From NCBI GenBank assembly GCA_963770635.1, contig CAVYQI010000003.1, positions 1 to 64,000 on the forward strand: a stretch of 64,000 bases of DNA, written 5' to 3'. The position numbers and the translations under genes were made by a program. The notes below the pieces were generated by a model, which was not told the origin of the DNA, searched no databases, and saw only the letters and a list, made by a program, of their open reading frames with translations. How positions within the stretch are numbered: position 1 is the first letter of the stretch; the number at the start of each line of letters is the position of its first letter. Shown piece by piece: positions 9,901-17,884 of the stretch. The DNA comes from DASZIT01 sp963770635. GTDB taxonomy: Bacteria; Actinomycetota; Acidimicrobiia; Acidimicrobiales; RAAP-2.

Positions 9901-10409
9901 TGCAAATTCGCGTGGCGATGATGCATGCGGCGATGCGCGTCGGGAATGCTGCGCGCGAGCTCGAGGACAATGGCGTCGAGGATGATGAGGCTCACCTGCT
10001 CGAACAGGCTGCCGCCGAATTGTTGCGTCTTCTCGACCGGAACGACAAGAACGGCGTCGGCGATCCGGGCGAGCGTGCTTTCCGGCTTGTGCGTGATGAG
10101 GATGACCTCGGCGCTCTCCGCCTTTGGCGATCCGCGCAAAGTTGACGCTGACGGCAGTCTCTCCCGATCCGGAGACGATGACGAGCCCATCGCCCGCGCG
10201 GATGGAAGGCGCGGTCGCCTCGCCGACAACATGTGCCTCGCGGCCCATATGCATGAATCGCATCGCCGCCATCTGAGCCGCCAGGCCTGAACGCCCGGGC
10301 CCGAGAAGAACCAGCGGCGCGCCTCGTCGTCGAAAGCATTGACGACGCGGAAGAAGGAGTCGGCGTCCACCCGCTCGAGGAGATCGGTTATTTCCTGTCC
10401 CACGGCCAT
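9897..10409 (-). CDS. hxlB: SIS-domain 6-phospho-3-hexuloisomerase-like protein (frameshifted)
   Basis: A small SIS-fold sugar-phosphate isomerase, about 170 residues. Read across frames it gives EITDLLERVDADSFFRVVNAFDDEARR, then LLGPGRSGLAAQMAAMRFMHMGREAHVVGEATAPSIRAGDGLVIVSGSGETAVSVNFARIAKG, then AEVILITHKPESTLARIADAVLVVP and QFGGSLFEQVSLIILDAIVLEL. GRSGL, the SGSGET phosphate loop and the size match 6-phospho-3-hexuloisomerase, which converts hexulose-6-phosphate to fructose-6-phosphate. Breaks lie near 10320 and 10140. It sits directly downstream of the hxlA-like gene, its expected partner, and overlaps the kinase gene by 4 bp. Confidence 0.82.
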   Translation of the reverse strand: MAVGQEITDLLERVDADSFFRVVNAFDDEARRWFFSGPGVQAWRLRWRRCDSCIWAARHMLSARRPRLPSARAMGSSSSPDRERLPSASTLRGSPKAESAEVILITHKPESTLARIADAVLVVPVEKTQQFGGSLFEQVSLIILDAIVLELARSIPDAHRRMHHRHANLQ

Positions 10410-10425
10410 CCACGGCCGGGATTTC

Positions 10426-11053
10426 TTAGTTCTGGCCCGTATCCACTTTGCCGTCTCCTGCGGGATGCTCGGACCCGGTTATGGCGCTGCCGACGATCAG
10501 GATCTCCGGCTCTACCGCGAGCACCGCGTCGATGGTCGTCGGGACCAATGCCGCCCGCGAGCGCGACGCGAAAGCCGCGCCGATGCATGTCGGCGACGGC
10601 GTCGATATGCGCGGTCGACCGGTCGCCGGCGTGACGGGCGTCGGTCGGCAAATGAACGCCGACATAGGCGAAGCTGTCGGGAAAAGACAGCGTTCGCGGG
10701 CAGAAGCTCCTTCTTGCCCGAACTCGGTGATCGTGTCGACGACGACGGTTGCGCCGTAATCCGCCGCCACGCGGCCGACCGCGTCGTGGGTGGCTTTTGA
10801 GGTCGAGGACAGAACGGTCATGAAGGCCGCGCCCGCGCCGAACACCATTTCGGCCTCGAGCTGACCTCCGTCAACCGTCTTCGTGTCGGCCATGCACCAG
10901 CGTGTCCGGGCACAATTCGCGCGCGGTCGCGATCGCTCCGATCCCGAATCGCTTCAAGAGCGGCGTTCCGACCTCGACGATATCCGCGATGCCCCTGAGT
11001 TGCGGAAGCACGGCGAAATGTTCCGGCTTGTCCAGAGCGATTTGCAACAGCAT
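10426..11053 (-). CDS. hxlA: 3-hexulose-6-phosphate synthase-like protein, OMP decarboxylase superfamily (frameshifted)
   Basis: A TIM-barrel enzyme of the HPS/KGPDC group. The start MLLQIALDKPEHFAVLPQLRGIADIVEVGTPLLKRFGIGAI is the family N-terminus. After a break near 10885 it continues with ADTKTVDGGQLEAEMVFGAGAAFMTVLSSTSKATHDAV; ADxKTxDxG is the catalytic and metal-binding stretch shared by HPS and 3-keto-L-gulonate-6-phosphate decarboxylase. The C-terminal part (RGFRVALAGGI, then VLAVEPEILIVGSAIT) needs at least two further frame changes. HPS condenses formaldehyde with ribulose-5-phosphate; the hxlB-like neighbour favours HPS over the decarboxylase. Joined size of about 209 residues is normal for the family. 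Confidence 0.8.
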
Positions 11054-11072
11054 GGGGCTTGTCCTCGAGCCT

Positions 11073-11846
11073 TCAATTCAAGCCGGCGATCGCTTTCAGC
11101 AGGCTCTCGTGGGTGAACTCAGACGTCCGCCGATCCGCGACGACCCGCCCGAGGCGCAGAACGACGATGCGATCCGTTACGTCCAATACATGGGGCAGCG
11201 TATGCGAGATGAAAACGACGGCAAGGCCGCTTTGACCAGCCTGCCGGATGACGCCGAGCACTTCGGCCGCCTGACGGGCGCCGAGATGGTTGGTCGGCTC
11301 GTCGAGGAGGATGACCTTCTTCGCCCAGGCGATCGCGCGCCCGATCGCGACCGCCTGCCGTTGGCCGCCGGAAAGCTGCGACACCGTGCGACCGGGGCCC
11401 GGCATGGCGATGCCGACGCGCTCGAGCTCCTTGCGCGCGCGGCTGTACATGTCGTCCTCGGCCAGGAAGCCGAGCCGGCCGAGAAGGCCCCTTTTCAGGA
11501 TTTCGCGGCCGAGGAAGATGTTGGCGGCGACGGTGAGGTCCGGGGCGATGCCGGAATCCTGGTAGACCGTCTCGATTCCGGCGCTCAGCGCGTCATGCGG
11601 CGAGGACCAGCGCGTTTCCCGATCGCTGAGAAAGATGCGGCCTGCGTCCGGCGCATAGGCGCCGGACAGTATCCCGACCAGCGTCGACTTGCCCGCTCCG
11701 TTATCGCCGACGAGGCCGACCACTTCGCCGGCGGCGACGGAAAAATCGACCCCCTCGAGCGCGACGACGTTGTTGAAATGTTTGGTCAAGCCTTCAGCCG
11801 CGTAAAGCGGGCGGCGGTCTTCCGGCGCGCTCGCGCCGGCGATCAC
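11073..11846 (-). CDS. Sugar ABC transporter ATP-binding protein (single-domain)
   Basis: The ATPase of a CUT2-type (ribose/fructose-like) importer with one nucleotide-binding domain, as in FrcA, and not the usual tandem. Walker A is GLVGDNGAGKSTLVGIL, the signature is VSQLSGGQRQAVAIGRA, Walker B is VILLDEPTNHLG, and the switch His is in VVFISHT. The GTG at 11846 gives 257 residues (VIAGASAPEDRRPLYAAEGLTKHF) and overlaps the permease stop as GTGA, which I take as the start; the longer open frame upstream runs through the permease in the wrong frame. It is intact, and lies 19 bp upstream of the hxlA-like gene. Confidence 0.92.
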   Translation of the reverse strand: MIAGASAPEDRRPLYAAEGLTKHFNNVVALEGVDFSVAAGEVVGLVGDNGAGKSTLVGILSGAYAPDAGRIFLSDRETRWSSPHDALSAGIETVYQDSGIAPDLTVAANIFLGREILKRGLLGRLGFLAEDDMYSRARKELERVGIAMPGPGRTVSQLSGGQRQAVAIGRAIAWAKKVILLDEPTNHLGARQAAEVLGVIRQAGQSGLAVVFISHTLPHVLDVTDRIVVLRLGRVVADRRTSEFTHESLLKAIAGLN

Positions 11847-12877
11847 GCGCGCGCCCTCCCCATGCCGCCGATCCCCTGCACGCCGACCGCAATGGCGATC
11901 AGCGCGGCGACCACGATCTGCTGCCAATTGGGCTCGACGCCGATCAGGATCAGGCCGCTGAGGACGGATGTGGTGATCAGCGCGCCCATGACGGTTCCCG
12001 TCATGCGGCCGACGCCGCCCTGCAGGCTCATGCCGCCGATCACCGCGGCGGCGATGGAGCTGAGCTCGCCGCCGCGGCCCGACAATGGCGAGCCTGACCC
12101 GAGACGGAAATATACGAAGGCGCCGGCAAGGGCCGAAAGCACGCCCGAAAGCACGTAGATCCTGATGAGATGCGCGTTGACATCGATCCCCGCGGCCCGC
12201 GCGGCGAAGAAATTGGAGCCGATTGCATAGGTCCACCGCCCGAACCGGGTTCTCGACAGCGACGCCCACGCCGCGACGATGATGAGGAAAACGGCGACCA
12301 CCGGCGCCGTGAGCCCGCCAAGAAACCTGCTGGCTGCCGATGAGGATCACCGCGCGCGGGCCGCCGGCGACCTCGACGCCGCCGGTGACGACGATCGTGA
12401 GGCCCGCCGCCGCGCCCATCATCGCGAGCGTGGCGATGAAGGGAACGATTCGCGCGTAGGCGATCAAAAGCCCGTTCGAGAGTCCGACGATCGGCCCCCA
12501 CGCAGACGGCGGCGCCGAGGCCGAGCGACGATCGTCGCCACGGAGCCGAAACCAGCCTCATTCAAAGCGCGGATGGCGAGCGCCATCGCAACGCCGGAGA
12601 GGCCGAGCACGGAACCGACGGAGAGGTCGATCCCGCCCGAGGCTATGACGAAGGTCTGTCCCGCCCCCATCAGAACGACCGGCGAAAAATCCTGCAGGAT
12701 GTTCGCCGCCGCGGCCAGCGAGAAGAACCGCGGATTGACGGCCGAGAACACCGCGACCATCACGGCGAAGATCGCGACCAGCAGGACATCCTGCCGGCGC
12801 ACGATCGAGCCGACCCGCCGCTGCCAGCCGTAAAGCTCCCTGCTTGACCGCAAAGTCACGGCCGACCCTCGCGGCAA
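11843..12877 (-). CDS. Sugar ABC transporter permease, RbsC family (frameshifted)
   Basis: An inner-membrane permease of the BPD_transp_2 (RbsC/XylH-like) family. The N-terminal frame (start 12877) carries VRRQDVLLVAIFAVMVAVFSAVNPRFFSLAAAANILQDFSPVVLMGAGQTFVIASGGIDLSVGSVLGLSGVAMALAIRALN, with the conserved GGIDLSVGS motif. The centre continues in other frames (YARIVPFIATLAMMGAAAGLTIVVTGG). The end is MVAVFLIIVAAWASLSRTRFGRWTYAIGSNFFAARAAGIDVN through GGMSLQGGVGRMTGTVMGALITTSVLSGLILIGVEPNWQQIVVAALIAIAV. Breaks lie near 12530 and 12340, with perhaps another between. Joined length of about 345 residues is normal. Confidence 0.85.
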
Positions 12878-12904
12878 AGCAAGGACGGGGCAAGAGACGG
12901 GCGC

Positions 12905-13885
12905 CTATTGCACGTACATGTACTTTTCGGTCTCTGCGAGATTGTCTTTGGTCAGGACAACGTTCGGGATGACCACGGCCTTCTGGATGGCGCCCACGTC
13001 CTTGCCGGTGATTTTGTCATAGGCGTATTGCAGGGCGAGATCGGCTTCCTTCGCCGGCTGCTGGGCGACGAGCGCGGTGAAAATGCCTTCCTTCAGTGCG
13101 TCGACTTCAGCCTTATAGGCGTCGTAGCCCACGAGCTTCACCTCGCCGGCTTTGTTGGCGTTGCGCAGGGCCGCCACCGTGCCCGTTCCGCTGGTGCCGT
13201 CGAGAGCGAAGATGCCGGCCAGGTCGGGATATTTGAGCAGGATCGTATTGACCGCCGACGTCGCAGTGGCCGGCTGGCTGTTCGCGTATTCGATGCCGAT
13301 AACCTCGATGTTAGGATGCTGCTTCATCGCCTCGCGAAAGCCCTTTTCGCGCGCGACATCGGTCGTCGCCGACGGCGAGCCCGACATGATGAAGACCTTC
13401 CCCTTGTCGCCGATCAACTTGGCGAGCGTCTCCGCCGCCTGGCGTCCGCCGTCGATATTGTCGCCGGTGATGAAGGAGGTGAGATAGCTCTGATCGGCGA
13501 CCGTCGTATCGACGGTGATGACAGGAATCTTCATCGACTCCGCGCGGGTGACCGCCGGCTGCATTGCGTTCGGGTCGGTCGGCACGAGGATAAGGGCGTC
13601 GACGCCGTTGGTCAGCGCCGCGTCAACGAACGGCATCTCGGTCTGCGGCGAATAGTCGGAGGCGCTGCCCTGCCACATCAGATTGACGCCGAGCTCCTTG
13701 GCCTTGTTGCGAGCGCCAAGCTCCATCGCCTTGAAGAACGGATCCGATGCGATTCCGGGAATGAAGCCGATCGTGATCTGCTTCTTGGCCTCCTCCGCGC
13801 TGGCGCCCGTTGCAAGCAAGTGAAGGCCGAGCGCGCCGACGACCAACGCGCCCGCCAACAGGCGACCCATTGTTTTCCCAACCAT
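12905..13885 (-). CDS. Sugar ABC transporter substrate-binding protein (RbsB-like, periplasmic)
   Basis: A periplasmic-binding-protein type I receptor that delivers a sugar to the permease. The ATG at 13885 has a GGGAGG ribosome site 10 bases upstream and starts a clear signal peptide: MVGKTMGRLLAGALVVGALGLHLLATGASAEEA. The mature part begins ITIGFIPGIASDPFFKAMELGARNKAKELGVNLMWQGS and includes DALILVPTDPNAMQPAVTRAESMKIPVITVDTTV, FITGDNIDGGRQAAETL and GIFALDGTSGTGTVAALRNANKAGEVKLVGYDAY. At 326 residues it is normal for the family and intact. It is the first gene of the operon ending in the PfkB kinase. An upstream in-frame extension exists but has no signal peptide. Confidence 0.92.
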   Translation of the reverse strand: MVGKTMGRLLAGALVVGALGLHLLATGASAEEAKKQITIGFIPGIASDPFFKAMELGARNKAKELGVNLMWQGSASDYSPQTEMPFVDAALTNGVDALILVPTDPNAMQPAVTRAESMKIPVITVDTTVADQSYLTSFITGDNIDGGRQAAETLAKLIGDKGKVFIMSGSPSATTDVAREKGFREAMKQHPNIEVIGIEYANSQPATATSAVNTILLKYPDLAGIFALDGTSGTGTVAALRNANKAGEVKLVGYDAYKAEVDALKEGIFTALVAQQPAKEADLALQYAYDKITGKDVGAIQKAVVIPNVVLTKDNLAETEKYMYVQ

Positions 13886-14377
13886 CTCGTTTTTCCTCCC
13901 AAATCGAAAGCCCCGTGCGGCCGGTCTTTCTTCCACGGTTGTCCATTCGCTTAAGATCAGCGCCGGCTTTCTCGAATTAGCCGGCGTTCCCGGCGCCGAC
14001 AAGCGCGCGTCATTCGCGCAAGCGCCCGGAGGCGCTTTCCACCCATGCGAGACAGTCCCCGCCACGAAGCCGAAGCGCCTGAGCCATAGCCATGCAATGC
14101 GCGGAATCCCCTGTCAATGCGCTGCCGGATCAACGCGCCCCTTCGCCCCGCTTGCGGGGAGAAGAGCCTGCCCCCGGACTCGATCCGACGGCGGTTGGCA
14201 GCCAGCAGTCGCTAGCGCCCCCTCGCCCCGCGAAAGCGGGGAGAGGGCTGGGGTGAGGGGCGAGGCCAAAGAGCGCACGCGTGGCGCCAGCAGCTGGGGT
14301 GGCCCGAAGGGCCGGATGAGGAGCCGGCGCGAAGGGCCGATGAGGATCGGCGCCGTGCGCCGACGCCAGACACACCA
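13886..14377. other. Non-coding region with GC-rich hairpin repeats
   Basis: About 490 bases without a credible gene, upstream of the sugar operon and downstream of mod. It holds two short GC hairpins: 14146-14151 pairs with 14154-14159, and 14226-14231 pairs with 14236-14241 across a GAAA loop, set in CCCTC/GAGGG-rich sequence typical of dispersed intergenic repeats in this group. A 26-base stretch at 14296-14321 is identical to 17193-17218 beside the DUF559 gene. The operon promoter must lie near 13900-14050, but no convincing -35/-10 pair stands out. Confidence 0.6.
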
Positions 14378-17106
14378 TCACACTTGGAATACCTTCTGCA
14401 CCTCGTCGCCGAAGTGGTTGATGACCTTGACGCAAATTCGGCCGGACGCCGGTTTGGGGAATGCGCGGGATATTGTCGAGTTCATCTCCTCCCAGGCGGT
14501 TTCGTCGATGTCGGCCTTGAGCGCGCGTTTCAGCGACTCGTAGGGGTCCTGCCCGACGAAATAGGCCTGGCGGACGAAGAAGCTTTCTTCGTTGTAGTCG
14601 TCATCGATGAACCATGCGGCGACGTCGTTCGTGAGATCGCTGCCCCCCGATGAACGGACTTCGCCGGTCGTCGGATCGAAAATGTCCATGCCCTTGATCT
14701 CGACCCGGATCATGCCGGCGCCCGCGTCGATAATCTTGAGGTCCGGCTCGCCGAAGATGACGAACAGGCTGCCCGCGCCGGTCGCCTTGAGCTTGTCACC
14801 CATGCGCAAGTCCTGGTTCATGCGCGCCTTCAGCACTGTGAGCGAGCCGAAGTTGAGTCGGCTTTCATCCACCTCGGGCGCGAAGGCGAAGCCGCACACG
14901 ATCAAGGTATCGAACAGATCCGCCGCCTCCCGCGCCGCCTTTCTCACGAGGTCATAGCCAACCGTGTCGTATTCCGGCCCGATGCAGATCGCCGCGCGCT
15001 TGAGTTCGCCGTTTTCGCTGTAGCGGCCTTCGAAGGGCACGAGGCCCGAGCGAGAAACCCGCGGCTTCAGCCATTCGAACTTGATCGCTTCGCCCTTCTT
15101 GGTGTTCTGCACGCCCGAGGCCAGCAGGTTGTCGTACACGACCTTGGCGAAATCGTTCGATGGTTCAGTGGAAACGTCGTCCACCGCACTTTGCGGCGGG
15201 TCGCCCTCGGCTTCGAGAAGCTCGGCAAGATAGGGGTCTTCGCCGAGCGGCAAGACGCGATGCGGAGAGAGGCTTTCGACCGTGAACGGGCCAGCGACGC
15301 GCACGATTCCCTTTGCTTTGATTGGACGATCATACAGCAATTCGACGTCAGCGTTGCGAGCGATCGAAGCGTCAATTTCCTTTTGACGTTCGCGGCGCGC
15401 CTCCCACCACGCTGCGTGACTGGTCTTGGCCGCGTCCGGCCATTCCGCGTTGGCCTCACGCGGGATTTGCCACTCTGCCCAATCGGTTTTCAACCCGGCG
15501 TTGAGCTCGATGCGTAGCGGACCATGCTTCGCTTGATAACGCTCCCAGATGACGTCGATTTCGGCGTTATTAGCAATGGATTCCAGTTTAATGTGCGGCA
15601 CACGCTCATAAACGAATCCGTGGCGGATGTCATTTCGCCAAGGGCCATCTCTCGGCGGCTTACCGGTCAGCTTGACCTCCTCCGCTGAACCGGTCTCGGA
15701 ATCCGCCAGTTGATAGTAGTCATATTTCGCGCCCATGAGGCGCGCCCGTCTAGTGTCAGGGCGACGCGCGAGGTGTCGACGGTGATCCAGCGCCGTCCCC
15801 ATTGCTCGGCAACATAGGCAGTTGTGCCCGAACCGCATGTAGGATCGAGTACGAGATCGCCGGGGTCGGTGGTCATAAGGATACAACGCTCCGCAAGTCT
15901 CGAATTGCTTTGAACGACATAGAGCTTATCTCTGCCCGCTCCCCCTGAGGTGTCTGTCCAAACGCTGGGCAGCGCTCTTACTAAGAAATCACTGGCGTAC
16001 CGCTTGTAGCGCACCATTTCTTTTTGCGGCAGCGGGCGGCCGGCTTTGCCGACGCGTATCGCTCCCTCCGGCTTCACTTTCCAATGATTGCCAAGCTTTG
16101 GACGAAAGGTTCTTCCTTCGCAATCAATCGGAAAATCTCCGTCTTTTCGGAAGCCATCAGACTGAAATTGATCAGCAATAAATAAGTTTTCCTTTTCATT
16201 TTTATTCAAGAATAGCTGCCTATAAATTGCGGCCGCCTTATTTCTTGCAAACCACACAATATGGTTTGAGATATTATCAATAAATGCGTCCTGTCGACCG
16301 CTTGTCGTTACGTAATTGATTGCAGATATGAAGTTCTTCTCGCCGTACACTTCATCCATGATAGCGCGAACTCGGTGTACATTTTCATCGCCTATCTGCA
16401 CGAAAACGCTTCCCGTATCACTCAACAAATCCCGCGCGATCGTCAACCGATCGCGGAGATAGCTCAGATACGAATGCACACCGTCCTTCCAAGTGTCACG
16501 AAAGGCGCGCACCACTTCCGGCTCGCGCGAGACACTGTCCTCCTTGCCATCCTTGACGTCGGGGCTTTTGACTGATGGCTGCCAGTTGGAGTTGAATTTG
16601 ATCCCATACGGCGGGTCGAAATAGATGCATTGCACCTTGCCGCGCAAAGCCTCCCGCTCGGCGAGCGAGCCCATGACGAGCAGGCTGTCGCCTAGGATCA
16701 TGCGGTTCTGCCAGCGGCCCTCATCGTGGTAGTAGCTCGCGGCCGCGTCCTCGATCCATCCCTCGGGCAGGCCGTTGAAGTCGTGGAACAGATCGGTTTG
16801 TTCGGCGCGCTCATTCTTGCGCCGCGCCGACTGGCGGCGAAGCTCTTCGATCAGCGCCTGTGGGTGAATCTTCTCCTGGATGTAGATCGGCGGCGCCGCG
16901 ACTTCGAGCGGCGCGCCGTCCTCGGCATCCTTGCCGCGCCAGACCAGTTGCGGATCGAGGTCCGGATTGCGCGGATAGCGCAGAACCTTGAGCGCCTTCT
17001 CGTCGTCGGGAACGAGCGACTGGTTCTCGGCGGTCGGAATGTTGAGCCGCTTCGCGGCGTCGTGCCGATAGTTTTCGACTTCGGTTTCGGAACGCTTCCT
17101 GGCCAT
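14378..17106 (-). CDS. Type III restriction-modification system, DNA methyltransferase subunit Mod (one frameshift)
   Basis: The Mod subunit recognises the DNA site and methylates adenine. The frame from ATG 17106 has the catalytic motif IV at residues 164-167 (CIYFDPPYGIKF), then TGSVFVQIGDENVHRVRAIMDEVYGEKNFIS. The SAM-binding motif follows as LVLDPTCGSGTTAYVAEQWGRRWITVDTSRVALTL. DPPY before FxGxG is the beta-class order of type III Mod. The frame breaks near 15755 and resumes ARLMGAKYDYYQLADSETGSAEEV down to 14378, giving about 909 residues in all. The 3' half alone is open from 15886. With res at 17885-20900 it forms one restriction system; the frame break would inactivate it if real. Confidence 0.9.
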
Positions 17107-17151
17107 CGTGGCTCGTCTTTCCAGGGTTCAAGCGACGGCGCCGAGCGTCCG

Positions 17152-17200
17152 TTCTCCCCTTGCGGGAAAGCATGCCCTCGGGCTTGACCCGAGGGGTGGC
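17152..17200 (+). repeat. 49-bp inverted repeat, left copy, flanking the DUF559 gene
   Basis: These 49 bases are the exact reverse complement of 17713-17761. The two copies stand either side of the DUF559 gene, 512 bases apart. A second pair is arranged likewise: 17257-17289 is the inverse of 17824-17856 with one mismatch in 33. The CTCCCGCAAGGGGAGAG core is a common dispersed intergenic motif in this group of bacteria, so the pairing may reflect repeat insertion and not a mobile unit. Confidence 0.85.
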
Positions 17201-17317
17201 CCGAAGGGCCGGATGAGGGCGTCGCGCCGCGAGGCGCGGCTTCGCCGCCACCCCTCACCCCTAGCCCCTCTCCCGCAAGGGGAGAGGGGAATCGCGCAGC
17301 GCGGCCGGATGAGGGGT

Positions 17318-17666
17318 TCACCACGGCAGCCCGCAACGGGCGAGGATGGTGTCGATCACGGTCGATCGCTCCTTCAACACCGCATGATTCCAAAATCGCG
17401 AGACCGTAAAGCCTTGCGCGGTGAGCCAGGCATCGCGCGCCGCGTCGCGCACATTTTCCGCATGTTGCGATACCGTCGCACTCGACGACCACGCGATGCT
17501 CGAAGCAGACAAAATCGACGATGTAGGGGCCGAGCGGGACCTGGCGACGCCATTTGGTTTGAGCGAGGCGCCGGTCGCGCAGCAAATGCCAAAGCGCGCG
17601 CTCGGCGTCGGTCGGCTGCCGGCGCATGGCGCGGGCGCGTGATTTGGCAAGCGGAGGCGGAGTCAT
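17318..17666 (-). CDS. DUF559 domain protein, Vsr/PD-(D/E)xK endonuclease-like (one frameshift)
   Basis: A small protein of the DUF559 family, related in fold to very-short-patch repair endonucleases. It reads MTPPPLAKSRARAMRRQPTDAERALWHLLRDRRLAQTKWRRQVPLGPYIVDFVCFEHRVVVECDG. After a break near 17475 it continues AENVRDAARDAWLTAQGFTVSRFWNHAVLKERSTVIDTILARCGLPW. The D (YIVDFVC) and E-C-D (VVVECDG) residues form the presumed metal site, and GFxVxRFWN is the family C-terminal signature. Joined size of about 116 residues is normal. Its role is not known. It lies between mod and res and is framed by inverted repeats. Confidence 0.82.
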
Positions 17667-17712
17667 GTCGCAGGGATCTTTGCACACTACCCCTCATCCG
17701 TGCGCTTCGTGC

Positions 17713-17761
17713 GCCACCCCTCGGGTCAAGCCCGAGGGCATGCTTTCCCGCAAGGGGAGAA
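17713..17761 (-). repeat. 49-bp inverted repeat, right copy, flanking the DUF559 gene
   Basis: Exact reverse complement of 17152-17200, located just upstream of the DUF559 start. The surrounding 17690-17884 is otherwise non-coding and includes the second repeat (17824-17856), inverse to 17257-17289 with one mismatch. Recombination across either pair would flip the DUF559 gene between mod and res. Confidence 0.85.
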
Positions 17762-17884
17762 GGGGCTTCCGCGGCCTTCATCGGGTTGTCCACCTAGCTC
17801 GCTCCCGGTCTAGCCGCGCTGTTCCCCTCTCCCCTTGCGGGAGAGGGGTTAGGGGTTGCGGCGCATCGAGTCGTCCATTGCGGC

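Noticed and set aside
14130..14543. Short open frames in the 14.0-14.5 kb region
   Set aside because: They coincide with GC hairpin repeats and the antisense of the mod 3' end and show no protein-like conservation.
16851..17687. A single 278-codon frame running through the DUF559 gene and mod start
   Set aside because: It reads DUF559 correctly only for its first part and then passes through the inverted repeat and mod in the wrong frame; two genes with a frame break explain it better.
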